This document shows positions 41,201 to 51,981 of a stretch of DNA of 64,000 bases, one piece after another. Made by a program: the position numbers and the translations under genes. Below the pieces are notes generated by a model that was not told the DNA's origin, did no database searches, and saw only the letters and a list, made by a program, of their open reading frames with translations. Location: the NCBI RefSeq assembly GCF_024713945.1, contig NC_134680.1:4674001-4738000 (forward strand), read 5' to 3'. Numbering within the stretch: position 1 is the stretch's first letter; the number at the start of each line of letters is the position of its first letter. This DNA comes from Dermatophagoides farinae. Taxonomy: Eukaryota; Arthropoda; Arachnida; Sarcoptiformes; Pyroglyphidae.

Positions 41201-44200
41201 TTTTTTTTTTGTATGTGAATGGCACGCGTTTCTTTCACGATGGTGATGACAACAACAAATGTTCGTTTTTTTTTATCCCAGATTCTGGATTGTGATGATG
41301 ATGATTATGACGTTTTTTTTCTGGGTTCTTGTTTTTTTTCTCTGGTATCTTGCGGATGACTTGATATGAAGCAAGCATTTTTTTGTTTTGTTTTGGCTGG
41401 TTGAACTATGTAAGATGACAATCGAATGAAACACGAAGAAAAAGAAAGAATGTTTCTTCTTCGTTTCAGAAGAACAATTCTTTTCTTTTGGCTAAACGAA
41501 TGAATGAATAAATGATAAATGGCCATAGAAATTGTTTCCGATTTGCTTTTTTGTTTTGTTTTGTTTTGCAGATTCTGTTTTCTAGCCGAGAATTTCTTGA
41601 TTATCGTCTATCTTTGGTTGTTTTTGTGTGTGTGTATGTTTGTATGTGTAGTATGGAAACGATTTCGATCCGGTTGACATTCGGTCATCCGGATCAAGAT
41701 ATTATTTTTTTTTTGTTTCTTTCAAGTTTAAAATTCAGTGGTTATTGTGGCGATGATTGTGGACAATTCATAAATATGGTAACACAATAATAATGGTAAT
41801 ATATTGACAATCGAATTCGATTCTAATATTTACAGCCAACTTTTCCATCTTGAAAAAACAACAACAAAAGAGATGATGATAAAAAAGGAAAACTCAATTA
41901 TCAAAATACATTTATTTCCTACTTTTGGATCATCATAGAAAAATAGACAAACAGAACAGATAAACAAACAGAATAAAAAAAATGGAATCTTTATTCCAGT
42001 CACCAGTCCATTTATATTCGGTCCAAAGGATCCATTGGCCTCCACTAACTAAACTATCATTGAGAACAGGCCAACTGAACTACAACAACGATGATGATGG
42101 TGACAGCGATATGTTGACACCGAACAAACAAAATAAAAACCTCGACAACGATTGAATCTCAAAAGATCTAAGAAATAGCAGCAAAAAAAAAAAAAAAAAT
42201 TCACGAAAAATGAACAAAGATAATCAACGAAAAAAAAATGAGAATTTTTATCAACAACAACAACAACAACAACTGCAGCGAAAAAAAAATCTCTTCAAAA
42301 CATCAATTGGACCAGAAAAAAAATGAAAAGAAAATTTTTATTGATTTCTAAAGAACTGGCCACAAACCTAAAAATCATCATCATCAAAATCATCAAAATT
42401 AAAATTGAAATCGATTGATTGAATCACGTTACATTGTTATTATGAAGATGATGTTGTGTTTCTGTAAAGTGTGTGTATGTGTGTGTGTATATTGGTAGTG
42501 ATGTCATTTGTGGATTTTTATCATCATCATCATCATTGTCATCATATTCTACTTTGAGAATGTTTGTGTAAATATCTTCAATTTTTTTTTTTCACTCTAT
42601 ACACACACAAAAAAAAATATTTCGACACTTGAATGATGAAAACGGAAATGGGAAAAACTGAGTGTGTGTGTGTAGATTTCCTGTGAATGTGTGTGTGTGT
42701 GTTTTTGTTGTTATTGAAAATAATATTTGTACTACAATTAAATGATTTGTCTGTTCCAACATGATCCAAAACGACGAGTGAAAGAAAAAAAAACAAACAA
42801 ATCGATGATGAGTGAATAAAGAGCGAAATAAAAAAAAAATCTCGAATCACAACCCGAGAATAAAAACAAACAAAACAAAAAAAATTTTATTTTTTAAAAT
42901 TTTAGTCACGCCCAACCATTATTGACATAACAACAACGTCAACAACAACAACAACAAAAAATTCTTACGAAAAGAATAAACATTCCATACTTTTACAGTT
43001 GTTGTGGATGGATCATTTAAATTTTTTTTTCTTATTTGAACAAACAAACAAAAAAATGAACAACTACTACTTACTGATAAGATGTAGATGAGCTGCAGCA
43101 CGAATTGGCTGTTTATTACTATTTCCATTTGAATTCTGTTGTTGTTGTTGATGATGATGATGATGATTATCATTATTATTATTATTATTATGATGATGAT
43201 GATGGTTATTATTATCGGTCATTGTTGATGATGAGGCACTTGTCGTTTGACATTCAAATTCAGCTTCATCATCCAATTGTACATTCTGTATATGTAGATT
43301 ATATGTTCGTAATGTTTGATTTACATACATTATATAACGATCATGTCCCGGTATGATTGCTTCATAACCTAAAAATATGTAAGTGAATAAAATGAAATGA
43401 AATGAAAAAAAAATTGTTATCATCATTATATTATTACATATGAAAGTCATGAATATTTGTTTGAATAAAATAAACTAAAAAAAAAATTTCGTTTTTTTGT
43501 TGTTGTTGGAACAAAACACGCCTTTTTTAAAAAAATTCCATTTTGCTATTCATTGTTCAATGTGTGCAAGTTTATTATTATTATTATGTAACATTTTTAC
43601 AGAGAATGTGGGATATGTACCTTTGATGAATTGTGGAAAATTTTTTTTTTCATAATGATTGTGATGTGAATTTTTTGGGAAAAAAATTTTTGTTGTTGTT
43701 GTTATTTTCTGGAATATGATTATCACACACCCACACCCACCCACATTTTTTCCATTCTTTTCTATTCTATTCGATCAAATCGATAACATTATCATCATTT
43801 GAAATGTTTATTTTTTTGTTGTTGTTGTTGTTATTTCATTCCATTTCATTATGTTTTCATTATGAATATACCAGAAATTTCATTTGAAATTATAAAATAA
43901 TGATGACGATGAAAAGAATTGGATACATTCTTTTATCTTTTATCATGTGTTCACCACCATTATCATATAAATAAATACAATTCTTTATTGTTCATTTTTT
44001 GTGGGTGTAGGCGGGATGGACGAATGAGTACCAGTGTAGGTGTGGTTTGGGAATGTTTTTTGTTGTTGTTGTTGTTGTTTAAAATTTGAAAAACTAGAAC
44101 AACATTATTATCAAAATGAAATGAAATTTTTTTTTTCATTTTGCAAAATTTTAAATTTTCCATTTTCCATTTTTTTTTTTGCTCATCATCATTAATATTC

Positions 44201-47200
44201 CATGTATTGAATGTGTTGAAAATTGAATTTTTGTTGTTTCAAGAATTAATTTTTATTATTTCAAAACAAAACAAACCAGTAAGCCGGTAAATCCAACTAT
44301 CAAGACGTTGAGGTTTTGGTTTTGTCCGTAATAAACAGAAGCAAATGAAACAAAACAAAACAAAACAAAAAAAGAAATTCTTAAATGTATAACATGTCAA
44401 GAATTTAATCCAAAATGATCCATATGATTTCTATTTCTATCTCCTGGACAGAATAACCGAGAACGTTGAAGATGGAAAAAAAATAAAATAAAATTCCCGG
44501 TTTAACATAGCTCATAAATCATTTCTTATTTCGTATACGAAAAAAAAGACACGAAAAATCGGAAAAGATTAAAGTTTTTTTTGTTCCATTTTTCCGTATC
44601 AAAAATTTCAATTCCATTTCATTTAATGATTTCATTATAAACAGTTCAAAGATTCGAATGTTTTTTTCGATGATGATAATGATGATGATGATTCAAATCA
44701 TTCATTAATTCATCTAGATAGAAAATCATTCATAGATAACGGTCTAGAATTGGTGAAATCATCATCATCATCATCATCATCATTTCTTTTCTCTCTTGAA
44801 TTCTTTCAATGCCAAAAACCGAGAAAATTTTTCATCGTCATTCAAAATGATTATATTAAACAAGTGAGAAATCTCTTTTCTATTTGCCGAGCCGAAAATC
44901 ATTCTGGATTCTAACTATAAGAATCAAGAAACAGAATGGAAAAAAAACGAAAACGAAAAATTCAAACTTTAATTGAATACACCAAACCATCACCACCACC
45001 ACCAGTGTAGTAGCAGTGAAGAGAAAAGAGGGAGAGAGAAGAAAAAAATTTTAAGAAACATAAATCATTGTCGTATATATGACACATTGGAAGAAAAATA
45101 ACCTAATTTTGGAGCATTTTTTTTTGAATACATAAAAAAATTTTTTTTTGGATGTTTAACTGTGTGTGGTACATGAATATATGGAATGGAAACGATCAAG
45201 AAAAAAAATACTGGCTTTAAAAATAGGCTAAACACTGTAGTGGCAGCGGTTGTGATGGTGGTGGTGGTGGTGGTAGTGATGGGGAGTTTTGAATAACCCA
45301 AAGTAAAGAAAAAAAAATAAATTTCTTTTATGCATAATTGATTGATGATGATGATGATGACCGTAACACACAGACACACACACACACACAAACAAGAATT
45401 TTTTTTCTGGATCATCAGAACCGGAATTGGTTTGCCAGAATGAGAAAAAAAAATTAATTATGTATTCGAATCACATCATTCACAAGAGAGAGAGAGAGAG
45501 AGAGAGAAAAACGATGATGATGACGACCAAAACTGAATAAAATAAAATAAAAAAAAAAACAGAGACAACCACTATAAATGGAATACTAACGAATTGATCG
45601 CGAAATAATAATAATGAGGATGATGATGATGGAAGTATGGACTATTTGACAATAAAGAGAGAGAGAGAATAGCGCTGAAAAAAACCTTAAACGCTAATGA
45701 TGACAATGACTACAAATTGGATTGGTGGTGATGGTGGTGGTGGTGGTAGTGATGGTGGTGGACAAACAAGATCGTGTTGTACCAATTTGCATTAGACATT
45801 TGTTTATTTGTTTGTATTCATTGTCATTGTAGTCGTTGTTTATGAAATTCATGATGATGTTTATCCATGTGATCAAATTTATTGATGAAATTGAATGAAT
45901 CATGGAAAAAAATAGAGCCGCCGCCGCAAAAAAAAATTCAAATTCTCAGCCAAATAAATGAGAAATTGGTTAAAAGTTTTTCGCTCTGTTTTTATTTCGT
46001 TGTTGTTGTTGTTGTTTCATTTATGAAACACAATCATAATGACCATATTCATAATGATGATAAAATATGGCCACCACACACACAAAAAACCGACCACGAT
46101 CATCATCATTATTTATTATTATAAAACATCCATAATGATGATCATAATTAAATCCATATATGGATATGAAACAAAACAAAACCACTACTAGTGGGTAATT
46201 AAGAAAATGGAAAAATTTCTTTGAAATGATTGCCTATCATCATCTTTGTTTTTTTGTTTTTGTTTGAAAACAATGACAAACGGATATAAATGTGGACATT
46301 AAACCAATCAGATCATCAAGTAACCGGAAGAGGACAAGAAAAAAAAACATGAAAATGACATTCAATTTGGTTATTCGTGATAATTCGGACCAATTTTTTT
46401 TTCGTTGATACAAAAAAAAATTACACTAATCATTTTGAATATATGATGATTGTTAAATTGGATATGAAATAAAATGAATAAAAAACCGGAAATGTAATAT
46501 TCGTATCACAAGTGGTGAAAAAAAACATCAACAACAACAGCAACCGGAACCATCAATGGTCAACCACAGTTTTTTTTTTCGTTCATTCATTCATTCATTC
46601 ATTTTGTGTGCTGTAAAATGAATTCAAATTCATTCAAAAGTTTTCCAACTAAAATTGCCGTCATGATTGCCAACCAAATTTGGTAATGGCCATTTTTTTT
46701 CTTTCTTTTCTTTTCTGGTTTCATCATCATCATCATTATCATCAATGGAAATTGATTTTCCTTGTTGTTGTTGTTGTTGTTGTTGTTGCTGTTGTTGTTG
46801 TTGTTGTTATTGTTAAAAAGCAACAACTTTTAGTTAAATTAAGAAAATTTGTTTCAATAAGAATTTCAATGATAATAATGAAAAAAAAAAAAAAACACCA
46901 GGAGAACATATCGATCTAATATGGATAGAATTTTATTGAATTGTAGTGAATAATGAAAACAAAATGAATCAATGAAACATATCGAAATAATGAGTTGTAT
47001 ACACACACACATACAAAAATGTAAAAAAAAAACATTGAAATGTGATAATCGATACCAAATAAAACAAGATAAAAAAAACGAAACGAAAATTCTGTTTCAA
47101 CCAACAAACAACCAAAATTAACACGCACACAGACACACAGAGAGAGAGAAAACGATTGTCGATTACAATCATCATCAATGAATGAATGAATCGATGGATC

Positions 47201-48251
47201 CAATGATGATGATTGCTGCCTATTCTTTTTTTTTTGTTTCACAATGAAAATTAATACTGTTTGTTTGTTTGTTTGCTTGTTTTGTTCTATTCTGTTGTAT
47301 GGGTGGTATGTGTGAGGCGTCAAAAATGTTGTTGTTCACCAAAAAAAAAAAAAAAAAAAAAAAAAACATGAAACAACAAATTTTTTTTATGGAATAACCA
47401 GAGCAAGAAAAAAAAAGTTTCATTTTACATGGATAACAATGATAAGGCAAGGCAAGTTTGTTGTGTGTGTTCATGTGTGTTCATGTGTGGGTATGTAACA
47501 CATCATTTTTTTTTCTCTCATCCTAATCATCATCATCATCATAATAATCAACCATAAATTTGATGTGAAAAGAGAAAAAACCGCAACCGAAACAAAAAAA
47601 AATTAGATAAACGACGATCAAAATGAAGAAACCTAAAAAAAAACACAAAACTAAAAAAAAAATTCATGTTGATTGTGATGATGATCATAATGGAAAATGA
47701 TGATGATGATGATGATGATGTGTTTGCAAGTCTCATTGTAATCATGATGATCATCATTAAACCACAATGGTGGATGGCATATCCAAATCAATTAGAGCTA
47801 AATGAAAAAAATTGCATTTGGATAATGATGAAATTTTTTTTCGCTTTTTTGTTAGAAAGAAAAAAAATCTTATTTTTCACTTACCCAAAAGAAAACCATC
47901 TTTAGACCATTGTACTGGACCATAATTATCGATATCTGGATTAATTTGGCACTTTAATTCAGTATTATCACCTTCAATCACATAAACATCAGTTGGTTTA
48001 ATACGAAAATAATGATCTATTATTGATTCTGGTTGTTTTGAATGTTTTTGTTGTTGTTGCTGCTGTTGTTGTTGTTTCTGCTGTTGTTGTTGTTGTTTAA
48101 CATTATTTGAATATTTTTTCATTGAATTATATGATGATATTAAACTCGATGATGATGATGATGTTAATGCTGCAGCTGATGGTTGTGATTTTAGTTTTGA
48201 TATTAAATGAATGGATGATGATGATGGCGTTGATGTTGCATTAATTATTGA

Positions 48252-48288
<37 letters not shown>

Positions 48289-48365
48289 ATGATAATAATG
48301 ATGAATAATAATGTGTAGAATAATTGTCTATAAAGCCATCTATAGCCAATTAGATTGAATATCAT
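19054..48365 (-). CDS. sns: Nephrin / sticks-and-stones-like adhesion receptor (nine Ig, one FN3, TM)
   Basis: Seventeen exons, right to left: 48397-47885, 43368-43075, 40236-39931, 39638-39153, 39093-38998, 38764-38432, 38190-38131, 38065-37923, 37387-37234, 29029-28974, 27436-26919, 26259-26227, 26109-25699, 25627-24479, 24385-23233, 23172-22886, 19695-19054; every junction is GT-AG and phase-consistent. Starting at the Met before YTLLFIIIII (48365), a signal-peptide-like stretch, the product is about 2200 residues if two one-base excesses are discounted (see the two frame-break entries). Ig1 carries FRIKPTDVYVIEGDNTELKC and VQWSKDGFLLG, the hallmark of the nephrin/Sns/Kirre group; IPGHDRY and DDEAEFEC complete it. 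Ig2 to Ig9 follow, then FN3 (SPKNLQILNLTHQQAFLRW; LNNLEPNTHYRLLLWA), a membrane helix (VELTILMGGLIIILAIISFI) and a Gln/His/Ser/Thr-rich tail with scattered Tyr. The Ig-plus-FN3 layout fits Sns/Hibris/nephrin rather than five-Ig Kirre. Known role of relatives: heterophilic adhesion in myoblast fusion and nephrocyte slit diaphragms. Confidence 0.9.
19696..22885 (-). other. Last intron of the nephrin-like gene, 3.2 kb
   Basis: GTAAGG donor (beside 22886) to TTTATATAG acceptor (beside 19695). Contains a 109-bp tandem duplication and simple repeats. No coding sequence recognised on either strand. Confidence 0.75.
21968..22188. repeat. Perfect tandem duplication, two 109-bp copies
   Basis: The segment beginning AGAGACTTTGAGTTTTGCAA is repeated head to tail with a period of 109 bp and no mismatch that I can find. 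The unit is not a simple repeat; it includes a GGGGG run and a short CAATCATCATCATTCAA stretch. It lies in the last intron of the nephrin-like gene. Confidence 0.95.
23563..23683 (-). other. Frame break just after the transmembrane segment of the nephrin-like protein
   Basis: Past the membrane helix the frame reads YWRKRK and then stops within about 13 residues, while the frame one base later is open for 280 codons down to a good splice donor at 22886. Either one extra base lies just after the RKRK codons, or a 121-nt intron (GTAAAC at 23683 to CCAG at 23563, phase-compatible) is removed or retained. The first keeps the basic stop-transfer residues; the second would delete them. Exon 24385-23233 is one base too long for its flanking phases. 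Confidence 0.6.
26697..26736. repeat. Poly-T tract, 40 nt
   Basis: Uninterrupted T run within an intron of the nephrin-like gene (poly-A on its sense strand). No element body is visible next to it. Confidence 0.95.
26972..26985 (-). other. One-base frame break in the Ig6 exon of the nephrin-like gene
   Basis: The Ig6 exon (27436-26919) is open in one frame down to a stop at 26974-26972, and in the next frame from just after a stop at 26985-26983 to a perfect donor. The second frame encodes the diagnostic F-strand (NDDQTQLACIANNPLITNH). There is no AG between the two stops or after them, so no intron can explain the switch. Exon length (518) is one more than the flanking phases require. The change is therefore an indel within 14 bases, beside AAA runs. 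Confidence 0.85.
28974..29029 (-). other. 56-nt exon of the nephrin-like gene (start of Ig6)
   Basis: Found from splice signals and phase rather than an open frame. The acceptor GTGATTAG precedes 29029 and the donor GTAAGTTTC follows 28974. Entering in phase 1 from the Ig5 exon and leaving in phase 0, it encodes PPDQLNITFPKFIKENDT, which joins to IKIECTSSPSNP at the next exon to form the A-B strands of an Ig domain. It is the exon that proves the Argonaute gene is intronic, since it lies on the far side of that gene. Confidence 0.88.
29440..29446 (+). promoter_or_regulatory. Candidate TATA box of the Argonaute gene
   Basis: TATAAAA, 216 bp before the Argonaute ATG, followed about 30 bp on by a TCTCACTT stretch that resembles an initiator. 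It sits within the host intron about 410 bp from the 56-nt exon of the nephrin-like gene. In such AT-rich sequence a chance match is possible. Confidence 0.3.
29662..33291 (+). CDS. AGO: Argonaute protein with RG/GR-rich N-terminal repeats and a D-E-D-D PIWI active site
   Basis: Four exons: 29662-29800, 29863-32148, 32207-32907, 32974-33291; short GT-AG introns (62, 58, 66 bp), phases agree, 1147 residues. Residues 1-46 are Arg/Ser-rich (MSSRGRSRARSGFRG); residues about 88-280 are a 21-residue RG/GR-rich tandem repeat. The N domain starts near 296 (IELLANYMRISIK), PAZ spans about 460-645 ending YPVVQMCGKRDTVIPLELI, then MID and PIWI (from about 874). The MID 5'-phosphate residues are all kept: Y813, K817, Q829, K850, K854. 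In PIWI, GVDVNHP gives D883, E924 is the glutamate finger, FRDGVSDGQF gives D956, and D1095 (VRYADLCAY) occupies the place of human AGO2 H807; the spacings (41, 32, 139) match AGO2 (40, 32, 138). The C-terminus LFYC mirrors the family's buried aromatic end. Role: small-RNA-guided silencing. It is Ago-like rather than Piwi-like but divergent. Confidence 0.95.
29990..30560 (+). repeat. 63-bp coding minisatellite in the Argonaute N-terminus
   Basis: Seven near-identical 63-bp units (about 30041-30499) encode GGERESYGERGTGRGAGYGD plus R, flanked by degenerate copies on each side. The copies differ only at a synonymous CGA/CGG position that I can see. The array is much richer in G+C than the surrounding DNA. 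Because 63 is a multiple of three and the unit has no stop, the array is open in other frames on both strands, producing two spurious long reading frames. Confidence 0.97.
33467..33482 (+). terminator. Candidate polyadenylation signals of the Argonaute gene
   Basis: Two AATAAA hexamers (33467-33472 and 33477-33482), about 180 bp after the Argonaute stop and the first canonical ones downstream. They lie well inside the host intron, so the nested gene can be a self-contained transcription unit. Confidence 0.5.
38131..38190 (-). other. 60-nt exon of the nephrin-like gene (end of Ig4)
   Basis: Acceptor ATATGTAG before 38190, donor GTAAGTTTTG after 38131, phase 1 to phase 1. It encodes YSTNGKFETLSTTHQINVI, the F-G strand segment that completes Ig4 between NIACI in the upstream exon and YPPEMPILLG in the next. 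It is too short to stand out as an open frame. Confidence 0.88.
40237..43074 (-). other. Intron of the nephrin-like gene, 2.8 kb
   Basis: Separates the Ig1 and Ig2 exons (donor GTAAGTAG beside 43075, acceptor AAATTTAG beside 40236). Simple repeats only; no nested coding region recognised. Confidence 0.7.
43369..47884 (-). other. Intron splitting Ig1 of the nephrin-like gene, 4.5 kb
   Basis: Donor GTAAGT beside 47885 after DGFLLG, acceptor TATTTTTAG beside 43368 before YEAIIPGHDRY. Contains a 26-nt poly-A (47341-47366), GA runs near 45487 and 45656, and (GTT)n near 46763-46815. No coding sequence recognised. Confidence 0.7.
47341..47366. repeat. Poly-A tract, 26 nt
   Basis: Uninterrupted A run inside an intron of the nephrin-like gene, with no recognisable element attached. 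Confidence 0.95.
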
Positions 48366-48509
48366 AAAACATAATCGAAGCCAATAAAGCCAATTTCCTA
48401 TTATGGAATAATAATAATAAAAAAATCATCAGTAATCATCATGATCTCAATTCAAAACTAGACAAAATTCAAATTTTTTTTTCTCAACTTTTATTTTTAG
48501 AATATTCCC

Positions 48510-48540
<31 letters not shown>

Positions 48541-51500
48541 CAAACAGCAAAAAAAGGTAAATTTACATTTTGATATCTGTGTATGTGCGTTTGTGATGTA
48601 ATTCTGTTTCATTACTTTTCTATATTCTGTATTCATTTTATTCAACCAAAAAAAAAACTTATTCTCATATATTCAAGTAATCAAATGACGGCAATGGCTT
48701 TATGAACTTTATTTCTTACTCTTTTTTTTCTGTTCATATTTTTTCACACCCACAGAAATATCTAACTTCACTAGATCGTTTTCTAACTAAAAACTAGAAA
48801 AAAAAATTCAAGAAAATCGAAAAATAAATGATGTGAAAATGAATTCATTTTTTGTTCGGTTTGCATTTCACACACACAAAAAAAAATCAGTGATGATGAT
48901 GATGATCATCATCATTGACAATCATTGATAATGTTCGTTTTCTTGAAATGAAAAAAAACGACGAAACGACGATGAAAAATTCAGTAACGATTCAATGATG
49001 ATGATCTTTGGAACACGTTTGAACATTTGAAAAATCATCATCAGACCAATAATAATCATCATAATAAAAACGGTTTTCTCATATATTCATATGAATATGA
49101 TAATAACATAGTGATACCGTTTTGTTGTTCAATTTCCATCATCATCATCATCATCGTCATCTATGATTATGATTGATATTTCTTTTCGGATCATGTAAAA
49201 GAGATAATCAAAAAGAGAACATACAAACAAACAACAAAATGATGAAAGCAATGGTGAATTTGGATTCAACCAAAAAAAAAAGAGAAAAAGAAGAAATCGG
49301 ATTGTTGTTATTATTGTGCAATAATAATAATAATAATAAAGAATGACAACGACAACGAAAATTCTACATTCTATATATATATGGTGGATAGATTCTTTTT
49401 CTGTATTCATATTTTATCAAAAAATAATCACGATGATGATGAATAAGAAAAAAAAAGATCCATGAATGAATATGGCGACAATCTTTTTGCCTATTCTTTA
49501 TTCTTGAAATGGAAACTTTATTCACAAATGAAATGTATGGGGGGAGAAATGAACCTAATGATTGTATTCAGATAGATAGATAGATTTTCTCTCTTTTTAT
49601 ATTTATATTATATTATATGACCCTAACGAATCTTTTTTTTTTTTTTTTTTGGTTTTGGCTTATTTTTTTTCATTCACTAATGGAGAATATGGATGAAAAA
49701 AAAAACTTTCTTGAATAATAATATTAGGAATGATTTGATATGATGATTATCATGAGAATGATGATAATCGGGTCGTCATCATCATCATCATCGTCGTCGT
49801 CGTCGTCGTATGGTTGAAAAGATGAAATGTTTTTCGTTCTGTTTGGATATTTTGGTTTTCAACAAGAAAAAAAAGAAAGAAAAAAGAAAGGATTCCAGTT
49901 ATCAGAAACTCTAGAGAGCCAGAGAAAGAATCATTATAAAATGTCTGGAATGATGATTCTTCTCCTTCTTTTTTTTCTATCCAAGAATTCTCATTCACAG
50001 ATTTTATTGTTGATAATGATGATGAAGATGATGAAATTTTCAACCAAAAAAAGGGTATATCCAAAGTCAAGTGTTTTTTTGTTAGAATCAGAATGAAACA
50101 ATGAATCAAAAAAAAGGTGAAATTCTTTCTTTATTTTCTACAATTTCTGAATATTTAGTTTGTGAGAATAGAGAAACCTATTGGATTTTGTTGATTTTTT
50201 TTGTTTTGATCATGCACTACTACCACCATCAAATATCTAATGATCCAATTCAAATATCGATCATCATTCCTTGAATCCTGAAGAAAATCGATTGGCTGCA
50301 CACACACACACATATATATATATGTATACACACAGAATGAATGTAACGTAAGAATCCGGAAAAAAAAGAAATGAAAAAAACCCGTAATAATAATAATCTT
50401 TTGGATTCTGGAACATTTTTGTTTCATTTCATTGCTGGAAAAATTTTTCCTTTTTTCTTTCATTCATTGTATATGTTGCTACACGCAATAAATTTTTTTT
50501 CTCTTTGAATATTCAAAAAAAAAATTGAAAATAACGAGCATTCGACACAACAATGAATGATGATAACGACGACGACGACGATTACATTCAAAATACAAAT
50601 ATTTGTTAGTGAACAACAATAACAACAAAAATGGAAAAAAAACCAAAATGAAAAAGATATGCAAAGAAGAAGAAGAAAAAAAAAATTGTTCATTCATTCA
50701 TTCATTCGATGGATTTTTTCACTGTAAAATTTAAATTTAAATTTAACAACAACAACAACAAAAAAAAAACAAATTCTCTCTCCCCTTTTGTATATATAAA
50801 TGAAATGTGAGCAATGTAAAAAAAAATGAAATCAAATCAAACGAACGTACAGCCAATTATTATTACTGTTGATAATATCAAATCGACAAATAATGTATTC
50901 CGGAGAAATTGACAATGAATGGAGAAAAGAATCCTAAAAAAAAAATTTCATATTGTAAACATATACCGGAATATATATTAGATGAGATTCGTATCCGTAT
51001 CCGTTTTTTTTCGTCCTTAAAAATTACATTCATTCAACAATATTATTTTGTCACTAAGAGTAAAGTTTTTTGATTTTTTTTCTTTCTTTTCATCCGTAAA
51101 ATTATTATCATTATCGTCATCATCATCATTATTTTGTGGTGAATGGATGGGTGTTTTTTGGAACTAACAAAAAAAAAACTTTGCCTTCAAGGAATCATAT
51201 CAGTTGTTTTCACTGTTTCATTTTCATTTTAACTTTGTACAAACAAACAAACATTTATAGAAATGAAAAAAAAATAAATAAATAAAAAACATTCGTCATC
51301 GAATGAATGTATTTTGTACGACCAAAAAAAAAAAATTGACACCAAAAAACCACCACCACCATCATCATCATGAGTTCTTAGAAAGAAAAGGCTCGTTTCT
51401 TGATGCTGGTAAATAAATTCTCTTGAGAGAATGAAAATGATCATATTGTGTTAAGAAATAAGCCAAAAGTAAAAAAAATTCCCATTCTCGATCCAAAATG

Positions 51501-51941
51501 CACAATGAAAAAGAAAACTTGTCAGTCAAATTAATCTCTTTTCTCATTCACACGAGATTTTCTGATGTCCCTCCCCCCCAAAAAAAACAGCAACAAATTC
51601 TCTCTTTTTTTCCAATATAAACATTATCTTTCACTATGCTGAACATACACACACACACACACACACATGATTTTTTTCTAAGAATTGAAAACAAAAAATA
51701 TCAGACCATATGGACCAACGTTTTCATATATAAATAAAGGTTATATTAATTAAAATAAATTTGCTTCATCATTGCTTGTTAGTTGTTTGTAGTTGTCGTA
51801 GATTATAGTCTAGATTTTTTTTGCTTGTAAATTTCCGGAGAAATTTCATTTTTAGGAAATTTTCCATCAATTCAAAAAAAAAAATCGAAATGAAACAAAT
51901 CAATCGATGAATCATCGAATGGCTATAACTTATTTATCGTT

Positions 51942-51943
<2 letters not shown>

Positions 51944-51978
<35 letters not shown>
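51944..51978. repeat. (GT)n microsatellite, about 17 units
   Basis: Uninterrupted GT dinucleotide run in the presumed first intron of the nephrin-like gene. Confidence 0.95.

Positions 51979-51981
<3 letters not shown>

Noticed and set aside
19054-48365. Nephrin-like gene as a pseudogene because of two frame breaks
   Set aside because: All 17 exons keep canonical splice sites and consistent phases over about 6.6 kb of coding sequence; two single-base excesses beside short A-runs fit sequencing error or splicing better than decay.
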